Positions 1 to 5,533 of a DNA stretch of 7,146 nt are shown here, one piece after another. The stretch covers positions 1-7,146 of the forward strand of contig CALAUZ010000034.1 of assembly GCA_937892105.1 (NCBI GenBank). The letters are read 5' to 3'. Both the position numbers and the translations under genes were made by a program. The notes under the pieces are model-generated. The model had not been told where the DNA came from, made no database searches, and saw only the letters and a program-made list of their open reading frames with translations. This DNA comes from an uncultured Fretibacterium sp. GTDB taxonomy: Bacteria > Synergistota > Synergistia > Synergistales > Aminobacteriaceae. Within the stretch, counting starts at the first letter, position 1; each line of letters opens with the position of its first letter.

Positions 1-1
1 C

Positions 2-130
2 CCCCCACTGCGAAAATTAGGATTAGTTAAACATAGCAACTATCAACAATATCAAATACAAAAGCAATCGAGCCGCTTTTATGCTGTCCAGTCTTTCTCT
101 CCTTTTAAAGAAAGGGGCATGGCGGCATGA
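2..130 (+). CDS. C-terminal end of an unrecognised upstream protein (partial)
   Basis: The second forward frame is open from the window edge to a TGA at 128-130, giving 42 residues that begin PPLRKLGLVK and end SPFKERGMAA. The stop overlaps the start of the next gene as ATGA (127-130), the same arrangement as at two later junctions in this operon. That overlap is the main reason to believe the frame is real; it would not be expected from a random open stretch. The tail is rich in Gln, Ser and aromatic residues. I do not recognise the family, and no domain can be named from so little sequence. The run of C at 1-6 lies in this frame and may be longer upstream. The alternative is that this is untranslated leader, in which case the operon would start near here. 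Confidence 0.55.
   Translation, partial: PPLRKLGLVKHSNYQQYQIQKQSSRFYAVQSFSPFKERGMAA
99..117 (+). promoter_or_regulatory. Ribosome-binding site of the first oxidoreductase gene, inside a possible hairpin
   Basis: AAAGGGG at 111-117 lies 9 bases before the ATG at 127 and is the only good Shine-Dalgarno match there, so it fixes that start. The bases just upstream, CTCCTTT at 99-105, can pair with it over 7 positions (one of them U-G) around a 5-base loop. Such pairing would hide the site until ribosomes finishing the upstream frame opened it, which would fit translational coupling through the ATGA overlap. The pairing is seen in the sequence; the regulatory role is inference. Confidence 0.4.
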
Positions 131-1107
131 AAGTTGTTATCATCGGTATCGGCTCTATGGGAAAAAGAAGGGTTAGACTTATCAAGGAACTATATCCCGA
201 ATATGAAGTTGTTGGCGTTGACGCTAGGCAGGACAGGCAGGCAGAAGCGCGAAATCAGTCAGGCATTCAGACTTTTTCATCATTAGATGATGTAAGCGGT
301 TGCGACTGTGCTTTTGTGTGTACACAGCCTTTGTCCCACGCTAATATCATAACGGCCTGCCTTGAAAAAGGCTGGAATGTATTTACAGAATTGAATCTTG
401 TTGATGACGGGTATGATAGGAATATCGCTTTAGCCCAAAAGAACAAAGCCGTTCTCTTCATGTCATCAACGTTTTTATACAGGGAAGAGACACGGTATAT
501 TCGGAAGAACGTCAGAGCTAGTACTGCTAGTTCGGATAGTCGTTGGAATTACATCTATCACATAGGACAATATCTTCCGGACTGGCATCCGTGGGAAAGT
601 TACAAGGATTTCTTCGTAGGAGATAAGAGGACTAATGGCTGTAGAGAAATCCTCTCAGTAGAGCTTCCGTGGTTAATAGAAACATTCGGCAGTATAGAAA
701 AACTGAATGCTGTGTCAGACAAGATGACAGAATTGGACATTGACTACGATGATAACTTCATGATTCAAGTCAAGCATTCAAACGGGAATAAAGGCGTTCT
801 CGTTGTGGACGTAGTATCACCGAATGCTGTCAGAAACTTCACAGCTTATACAGAAGGAGCTTATCTCTCATGGGGAGGAAATCCGAAGAGCATATTTGCG
901 TTTGACGTTGAGACAAAAGAGTTAAAGAACGTGGTATTAACTGAGCAGGCTGAGCATAGAGATGGCTATGCTTCCTTCGTTGTCGAAAACGCTTATAAAA
1001 ATGAAATTCGTGAGTTTTTCAACGCGGTGCTTAACGGCAAGAAACCTGAATACGGTTTTGAACAGGATAAAGCGGTTCTTGCTCTGATCGGGGAGATTGG
1101 AGCGTGA
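127..1107 (+). CDS. Gfo/Idh/MocA-family oxidoreductase, catalytic residues altered
   Basis: This 326-residue protein has the family's usual length and layout. The N-terminal NAD(P)-binding Rossmann fold begins MKVVIIGIGSMGKRR, with the GxGxxG turn at residues 7-12, and an alpha/beta substrate domain follows. Family members oxidise or reduce sugar hydroxyls, or act on nucleotide sugars, in the cytoplasm. Two features depart from the norm. The EKP motif, whose lysine takes part in catalysis in studied members, reads E88-L89-N90. The region where the family has a GG...D...H motif reads NGCREILSVELPWL (170-183), without the Asp and His. The next gene is a paralogue that keeps both motifs, and the two share a YLPDWxP segment (149-155 here). 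It may be a divergent enzyme, a partner subunit or a binding protein. The start is set by AAAGGGG and by the ATGA overlap with the upstream frame. Family assignment is secure; substrate unknown. Confidence 0.9.
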   Translation: MKVVIIGIGSMGKRRVRLIKELYPEYEVVGVDARQDRQAEARNQSGIQTFSSLDDVSGCDCAFVCTQPLSHANIITACLEKGWNVFTELNLVDDGYDRNIALAQKNKAVLFMSSTFLYREETRYIRKNVRASTASSDSRWNYIYHIGQYLPDWHPWESYKDFFVGDKRTNGCREILSVELPWLIETFGSIEKLNAVSDKMTELDIDYDDNFMIQVKHSNGNKGVLVVDVVSPNAVRNFTAYTEGAYLSWGGNPKSIFAFDVETKELKNVVLTEQAEHRDGYASFVVENAYKNEIREFFNAVLNGKKPEYGFEQDKAVLALIGEIGA

Positions 1108-1114
1108 CGCGGGT

Positions 1115-2062
1115 ATGGGCAACAAGATCATGAAAGTCTGTTTTATCGGAATCGGCTCAATTGCGAAGCGGCATATCAAGAATTTGTGTACAGTATGTGC
1201 CGGATCGGAGCTGACGATCGATGCTCTGAGGCAGACAAATGAAGACGTAGACGGTGTGGACAAGATATACACGGATTTTAGCGCGCTCCCTCGTGATTAT
1301 GACGCAATCTTCATCACGAACCCGACGGAGCTTCATTTTGAAACGTTGAAACGCGTTCATGACAAAGGACTGCATTTCTTCATTGAAAAGCCTGTGGTTT
1401 CTGTTCATCAGCTTCATCTAGCGAGCAAATTCGAGTTAAGACCAGACAGTTGTTATTACGTAGCCTGTCCTCTTCGCTATAACGCCGTTATTCAATGGGT
1501 TAAGAATAACATAAACCCTAACGATGTAATCTCTGTCCGAAGCATTTCATCCAGCTACCTACCTGACTGGCGACCCGGCCAAGACTACAGAAAGACTTAC
1601 AGTGCCCACAGGAATATGGGCGGCGGCGTGAGTATCGACTTAATTCACGAATGGGATTACTTAACTTATCTCTTCGGCTGGCCAAGTAAAGTATGTTCTT
1701 TCATCGGGAAGAAATCTGGTCTCGAAATCGACAGCGATGACTACGCCATATACATGGCCGAGTATGAAGACAAAATCGTTGAACTTCATCTCGATTATTT
1801 TGGGCGAAAAACAATAAGGGAAATTCAGCTCTTCACTAAGAATGAGACCATTATCGGTGATCTGGTTAGTAATCAGGTTCGTTTCTTAAGCGCGGAGGGA
1901 GCTGGCCAAGTCATCGACTTTCATGAAGAACGGAACGATTACCAGAAAAGGGAGTTAATACATTTCCTATCTCTAACTTCTCTTGCTGAACAGGGAACGC
2001 GGTTCGAAGAATTTATACACGGTTTGAAAGTTCTGAATTTAACACAGGGGATACTGACATGA
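1115..2062 (+). CDS. Gfo/Idh/MocA-family oxidoreductase, canonical motifs
   Basis: Predicted NAD(P)-dependent sugar or nucleotide-sugar dehydrogenase of 315 residues. The Rossmann turn is GIGSIA (12-17), the EKP motif is intact at 91-93, and the substrate-domain signature GGGVSIDLIHEWDYL (159-173) supplies the expected Asp165 and His168. A YLPDWRP segment at 148-154 matches the preceding gene, so the pair probably arose by duplication and divergence. The sugar acted on is not evident; the context suggests an intermediate of a CMP-activated surface sugar. The start is uncertain. The ATG at 1115 is preceded by GGAG at 1099-1102 with a long 12-base gap. A second ATG at 1130 aligns better with the N-terminus of the paralogue. 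A TTG at 1097 would extend the frame into the previous gene, but its GGGGAG lies only 1 base away, which is too close. The stop at 2060-2062 overlaps the next start as ATGA. Confidence 0.92.
   Translation: MGNKIMKVCFIGIGSIAKRHIKNLCTVCAGSELTIDALRQTNEDVDGVDKIYTDFSALPRDYDAIFITNPTELHFETLKRVHDKGLHFFIEKPVVSVHQLHLASKFELRPDSCYYVACPLRYNAVIQWVKNNINPNDVISVRSISSSYLPDWRPGQDYRKTYSAHRNMGGGVSIDLIHEWDYLTYLFGWPSKVCSFIGKKSGLEIDSDDYAIYMAEYEDKIVELHLDYFGRKTIREIQLFTKNETIIGDLVSNQVRFLSAEGAGQVIDFHEERNDYQKRELIHFLSLTSLAEQGTRFEEFIHGLKVLNLTQGILT
2046..2050 (+). promoter_or_regulatory. Ribosome-binding site of the acyltransferase gene
   Basis: AGGGG lies 8 bases before the ATG at 2059 and supports that start at the ATGA overlap, where reinitiation by ribosomes ending the previous gene is also likely. 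Confidence 0.6.
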
Positions 2063-2781
2063 GCCGCCTTTTATCAAGACAAAGTGAGTTTCTGGCTCTC
2101 GTCCTCAAACAGTTGAATAATTTCTGGAGCGATACAAATCCGAAAGTTATAGAATTGGCCATGCCGCAAGCACTTAATGCGATAGAAGTTGGTTTTCACG
2201 GTATCCCCAGCAGTCGCTTCTTCAACGGGGAAGAGATCGTTTTCTCACCTTACTTCTCTGTACATTGGATGATATTTCTTTACCGTTTGTCTAATGCAAT
2301 ATATAGGCTAAATATCGATACCCCCCCCGAAGCCGATCAGCTTTACTATTTGAATAAAATTATGCACGCTAATGATTGGCTTTACGCAATTAATTTGCCA
2401 CCTCATTTTCTCTGTGAGCATCCGCTAGGAAGTGTATTGGGCAGGGCGGAATACGGCGATTATTTATTCGTTTATCAGGGGACAACGGTCGGAGGGAATC
2501 GGAAGAATGGCAGGTTATTTTATCCGACACTTGGGGATAACGTTGTTCTATTCGCAAACGCTACAGTTCTTGGGAATACACATGTTGGCAATAATGTCAT
2601 CATCTCGGCGAATACATACCTGATGAACGAAGTGATTCCCGATAACTGCCTTGTGTTCGGAAAGTCGCCTGATATAATTATCAAGCATAGGACAGAAGAC
2701 GAGATGACAGCTTATTTTGAAAGAATTTGGGGAAAGAGAGACAACGCGGAACTGAAAACGAGAAGAGGGAAAGATAATTGA
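2059..2781 (+). CDS. CysE-like hexapeptide-repeat (left-handed beta-helix) acyltransferase
   Basis: This 240-residue protein has a helical N-terminal half and a C-terminal left-handed beta-helix, the layout of serine O-acetyltransferase (CysE)-type enzymes. Hexapeptide-like turns run from about 123 to 203, including QGTTVGGN (140-147), LGDNVVLFANATVLGN (158-173) and HVGNNVIISANTYL (175-188). The fold then closes with the usual IPDNCLVFGKSP segment (193-204). Such enzymes move an acetyl or other acyl group from acyl-CoA to a hydroxyl or amine. In this operon a sugar acceptor is more likely than serine, because its neighbours are sugar-modifying enzymes and no cysteine-synthesis gene is present. 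It lacks the PglD/NeuD-type Rossmann-like N-terminus. A run of eight C at codons 88-90 (Thr-Pro-Pro) is open to slippage; either a loss or a gain of one base leads to a stop within about a dozen codons. It starts in an ATGA overlap and ends in a TTGA overlap with the next gene. Confidence 0.85.
   Translation: MSRLLSRQSEFLALVLKQLNNFWSDTNPKVIELAMPQALNAIEVGFHGIPSSRFFNGEEIVFSPYFSVHWMIFLYRLSNAIYRLNIDTPPEADQLYYLNKIMHANDWLYAINLPPHFLCEHPLGSVLGRAEYGDYLFVYQGTTVGGNRKNGRLFYPTLGDNVVLFANATVLGNTHVGNNVIISANTYLMNEVIPDNCLVFGKSPDIIIKHRTEDEMTAYFERIWGKRDNAELKTRRGKDN
2321..2328 (+). repeat. Homopolymeric C8 tract inside the acyltransferase gene
   Basis: Eight consecutive C encode the end of Thr88 plus Pro89 and Pro90. 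This is the longest G or C run in the window; other runs inside it do not exceed four to six. With seven C, translation stops at the TGA in ctttactattTGA (about 2352); with nine C, it stops at the next TAA a few bases later. In the copy sequenced here the gene is in frame. Confidence 0.9.
2764..2770 (+). promoter_or_regulatory. Ribosome-binding site that supports a TTG start
   Basis: AGAGGGA ends 7 bases before the TTG at 2778. With the TTGA overlap it supports TTG as the true start of the cytidylyltransferase fusion. The first residues, MNILFTICGRAGSKG, are where this family's nucleotide-binding motif normally begins, so no later start is possible without removing the motif. Confidence 0.65.
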
Positions 2782-4463
2782 ATATTTTATTTACAATATG
2801 TGGCAGAGCCGGTTCAAAAGGAATCAAGAACAAGAACCTACGCTCCTTCTGCGGTAAACCCTTGGCATATTTGACGGTTTCTGTTATTGACTTGTATTTG
2901 CGGCAACACCATGAGCTAGATGCTTCTGTGGTAGTTAATTCGGACAGTCAGGAGTTATTACAACTCGTATCTAATAACGGCTTGATCTCGATTGACACAA
3001 TAGAGCGAGATGCGTCTCTAGCCGGGGACGTGATTGGCAAGATAGCCGTTATAGAAGATTGCTTGACAAAGATGGAGGCCAAGCACGGCAAGAGCTTCGA
3101 TGTTGTTGTCGATCTTGACATAACATCTCCATTACGGACTGTGGCTGACTTAGAACGGGTTATTAGCAAACACATTCGTTCTGGCGCAGATGTTACGACT
3201 ACGGTAGCTCCTGCTAGAAGGAATCCTTATTTCAATCAAGTCAAGAAAACAGAGCGTGGTTACAAGAAGGTAATCGAGAGTAATTTCACAGCCCGCCAGC
3301 AAGCACCAGAGATTTACGACATGAACGCGTCAATTTACGCCTATAAGCCGGAGTATCTACGTTCAGCGCAAAAGAGCGGTAAGGGCGTTCTTGACGGTTA
3401 CTGTGAAATGGTTGAAATGTATGATACCGCGGTTCTTGACTTAGATCATGAGAATGACTTTGAATTGATGGAAACAGTAGCGGAGCATTTATTTAAGACT
3501 AATCCAGCTTTCCAAGATGTGTTTGACAATGCTCCTGCGAGAGAACCTGACTTGTTAGCCGATATGTTAGACTTGCTTCCATCTTCTTACTGTAACGAGA
3601 ACAACAATGCAATTTATGTTCTCGGCAAAGAAGATAAGGAAATGATCGAGGAACACAAAAAGTTCTATGCGGATTTTTTTAAATTCGGCAATCATTTATT
3701 GGATGAATGTTTCCCTTCTCCAATCCAAGATTATGAACTCACAATTTATTCAGCCTATTATAAGATTTTAGAATTGTTAGACACTCTCGAAGTAATGACA
3801 GAGAACAGCTTGATTAATTCAGGACTGTTGATTGTGAGACCGCTATTAGAGTGCGCAGCGCAACTTTGTTATGTACTTTGTGATGATAGTCAGATTGAAA
3901 AGCGAGCAATTATCTGGCAGATGATGGACATAAAAAGAAGCACAAGTGATCCAGACACAAAATTGCAGGCCGCTAAAGAAGTAAAATTCTATCACGACAT
4001 GGAAGCTAGAGACTGCTACAAAAATTTCGTAAATATTATTCGCGATGCTAAGAAACCGTGGCCTAATTGGTACAGTTACTGTGAAGGTGAGAGGACGAGC
4101 ATAGTAGATATTTTCAAAATAGCCGGTCTGCAAGATTTACACGATACGCTGTATAGCGCGTTATGTCGTGAAAATCATGAAGTAAATCATATGGAAACAA
4201 ATATTGATATTCGGCCGTATGATGAGAAGAAGTTTCGTTTCAAGCCATTTAGGGGTTTCGCGGAGAACCATGTATTGCTGATGGATTGCATTATTAGGAC
4301 TTTGTTGCCGGTTAATAAAATGATGATTGATAGGTACGGTGACAATAATCTCAAGAGTGAATGGCAAGCATATGAAACTAAATCTATTGAATACGTTGGC
4401 GAAAACAAGAAATTTGCAGAAGAAATTGATAAATATTTGAATCCAAACCATAAATGGTTTTAA
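2778..4463 (+). CDS. NeuA-like CMP-sugar cytidylyltransferase fused to a DUF5677-like C-terminal domain
   Basis: The 561 residues form two parts. Residues 1 to about 240 match the acylneuraminate cytidylyltransferase family, which activates 2-keto-3-deoxy sugars such as sialic, legionaminic or pseudaminic acid with CTP to give CMP-sugars. The nucleotide-binding motif is RAGSKGIKNKN (10-20), followed by GKPL (26-29), NSDSQEL (54-60), LDITSPLRTVADL (113-125), DMNASIYAYKPEYL (181-194) and DLDHENDFEL (221-230). Typical members stop near 230 residues. Here about 320 more follow: a linker (about 240-275), then a mostly helical domain with RPLLECAAQLCYVL (344-357) and ALCRENHEVNHMETN (451-465), which resembles DUF5677, a family of unknown function. 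Hand counts of sample rows gave about 45% GC in the first part and about 35% in the second, hinting at a separate origin. No stop or frame break lies at the join. The fusion's product and the role of the tail are unknown. The DUF5677 match is from memory of the family and less sure than the NeuA match. Confidence 0.88.
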   Translation: MNILFTICGRAGSKGIKNKNLRSFCGKPLAYLTVSVIDLYLRQHHELDASVVVNSDSQELLQLVSNNGLISIDTIERDASLAGDVIGKIAVIEDCLTKMEAKHGKSFDVVVDLDITSPLRTVADLERVISKHIRSGADVTTTVAPARRNPYFNQVKKTERGYKKVIESNFTARQQAPEIYDMNASIYAYKPEYLRSAQKSGKGVLDGYCEMVEMYDTAVLDLDHENDFELMETVAEHLFKTNPAFQDVFDNAPAREPDLLADMLDLLPSSYCNENNNAIYVLGKEDKEMIEEHKKFYADFFKFGNHLLDECFPSPIQDYELTIYSAYYKILELLDTLEVMTENSLINSGLLIVRPLLECAAQLCYVLCDDSQIEKRAIIWQMMDIKRSTSDPDTKLQAAKEVKFYHDMEARDCYKNFVNIIRDAKKPWPNWYSYCEGERTSIVDIFKIAGLQDLHDTLYSALCRENHEVNHMETNIDIRPYDEKKFRFKPFRGFAENHVLLMDCIIRTLLPVNKMMIDRYGDNNLKSEWQAYETKSIEYVGENKKFAEEIDKYLNPNHKWF

Positions 4464-4501
4464 TAACTGTAATAACTTAATTTTTTTAAGGAGGTTAAGT
4501 T
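4464..4501 (+). promoter_or_regulatory. Only real intergenic gap; strong Shine-Dalgarno in a possible hairpin loop
   Basis: AAGGAGG at 4488-4494 is a near-perfect Shine-Dalgarno 7 bases before the GTG at 4502, and it fixes that start. AACTTAA (4474-4480) and TTAAGTT (4495-4501) form a perfect 7-base inverted repeat that places the site in a 14-base loop; pairing could extend to the first bases of the start codon with one wobble. The stem is all A-T except one pair, so it would be weak. I see no convincing promoter or terminator here. Confidence 0.5.
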
Positions 4502-5533
4502 GTGCCTATAAGTGGTAGTAACAAACTCTTTATAGTCATGTATCACTACACACGAGATCTTGTTCATTCTCGTTATCCGCATATAAAAGGGTTGGACTTG
4601 CCGTTGTTCAGGGAACAGCTTGAATTCTTCGCAAGCCATTTTAACGTGGTTAGTATGGAAGATGTGCTGGCTTCCCTGCATTCAACCGAAAGAATAAATA
4701 CTAAAGCATTACCTGAAAACGCGTTATTATTAACATTCGATGACGGTTATATTGATAATTATACTTTCGCAATGCCTTTACTTGAGCAGTTTGGTTTTCA
4801 GGGAAGCTTTTTCATTCCAGGTAAGACATTTACAGAACATCGTCTATTGGATGTGAACAAAATCCATTATATTTTGGCTAGTGCCGAAGATATAGACGGT
4901 GGCATCAAACGGCTTGTGTCTGACTTGTTTTCTCGTATGGATTTCTATCGCGGTCATGAGTTTGATTTCCCGTCTAACGAGGAACTGTATAAGGATTGGG
5001 CAGTTCCGAATCGCTTTGACTCTGGTGATGTTGTCTTCATCAAACGGATATTACAGACAGTGCTGCCGGAGCAGTTACGTAACCGCATCAGTTCCGACCT
5101 CTTCGAGACCTATGTGGGAGTTAGCGAGACGCAGTTGGCCTACGAACTCTACATGACAGAGGATCAGATAAAAACCATAAAACGTCGTGGGCACTTTATA
5201 GGCCTGCACGGATACGATCATTATTGGCTGGGGAGATTAACCCCGGAGCAGATGAGGGCGGATATAGATAAGGCACTAAGCGTCATGAACGGCCTTGGCG
5301 TGATAGAGCCGGACAAGTGGGTAATGAACTATCCTTACGGAAACTACAGCCAAGAAGTCATAGATTATGTGGTTAAATGCGGCTGTGTTTGTGGCGTTAC
5401 TACTGAGGTGAGAGTGGCAGAGATTGGAAAGGACGAGTCAATGAAACTGCCGAGGTTGGACTGCAACGATTTCCCTCCGAAGAGTGGGAATTATAAGAAA
5501 CTGTGGGCACAGACGAAGGATGCGGGGATATGA
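4502..5533 (+). CDS. Polysaccharide deacetylase (CE4-type, NodB-homology) family protein
   Basis: This 343-residue protein carries the metal-dependent N- or O-deacetylase signature. TFDDGY at 78-83 gives the catalytic and metal-binding Asp pair (80, 81). HGYDH at 236-240 fits the H-x-x-x-H metal-binding motif. NYPYGNY at 276-282 and PRLDCND at 317-323 match the later conserved motifs. It starts directly with the fold (FIVMYHY at 10-16), with no signal peptide or membrane segment, so it probably acts in the cytoplasm on a soluble sugar, nucleotide sugar or lipid-linked precursor rather than on secreted polysaccharide. About 130 residues lie between the first two motifs, longer than in compact CE4 domains. 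In this operon it could remove an acetyl group to expose an amine or hydroxyl for the acyltransferases on either side; that is inference. The GTG start is supported by AAGGAGG 7 bases upstream. The stop overlaps the next gene as ATGA. Confidence 0.9.
   Translation: MPISGSNKLFIVMYHYTRDLVHSRYPHIKGLDLPLFREQLEFFASHFNVVSMEDVLASLHSTERINTKALPENALLLTFDDGYIDNYTFAMPLLEQFGFQGSFFIPGKTFTEHRLLDVNKIHYILASAEDIDGGIKRLVSDLFSRMDFYRGHEFDFPSNEELYKDWAVPNRFDSGDVVFIKRILQTVLPEQLRNRISSDLFETYVGVSETQLAYELYMTEDQIKTIKRRGHFIGLHGYDHYWLGRLTPEQMRADIDKALSVMNGLGVIEPDKWVMNYPYGNYSQEVIDYVVKCGCVCGVTTEVRVAEIGKDESMKLPRLDCNDFPPKSGNYKKLWAQTKDAGI
5516..5520 (+). promoter_or_regulatory. Ribosome-binding site that decides the GNAT-like gene start
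   Basis: AAGGA lies 9 bases before the ATG at 5530 and favours it over the in-frame GTG at 5503, which would add nine residues from inside the preceding gene and has no such site. The ATG also makes the ATGA overlap seen elsewhere in the operon. Confidence 0.6.

Noticed and set aside
1..126. Promoter for the operon ahead of the first complete gene
   Set aside because: I found no well-spaced -35 and -10 pair, and an open frame with an ATGA overlap runs through the region, so it is more likely internal to the operon.
1097..1114. TTG at 1097 as start of the second oxidoreductase
   Set aside because: The GGGGAG before it is only 1 base away, and the extra residues do not align with the paralogue's N-terminus. 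An ATG at 1115 or 1130 is more likely.
937..1272. Minus-strand open frame of 111 codons
   Set aside because: It lies opposite the end of one Gfo/Idh gene and the start of the next, both with clear family motifs. Its translation resembles no protein and it has no supporting context.
2432..2623. Second + strand frame inside the acyltransferase gene
   Set aside because: It overlaps the hexapeptide-repeat region, which is clearly translated in the other frame. It could only be read after a frameshift, and the C8 length changes lead to stops before reaching it.
3674..3680. T7 run in the fusion gene as a slippage site
   Set aside because: Runs of seven T are common in AT-rich coding DNA, and a similar one occurs at 4481-4487 between genes. 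Unlike the C8 run it is not exceptional here.
3846..4451. Minus-strand open frames of 73-96 codons opposite the fusion gene
   Set aside because: They fall in the AT-rich half of the fusion gene and are explained as antisense shadows of an intact + strand frame.
4445..4460. AAACCAT/ATGGTTT inverted repeat at the end of the fusion gene, as a terminator
   Set aside because: The stem is short with only two G-C pairs and nearly no loop, it overlaps coding sequence, and no proper U-run follows.
4899..5156. Second + strand frame inside the deacetylase gene
   Set aside because: The deacetylase frame continues through it with conserved motifs on both sides; this is an out-of-frame shadow.
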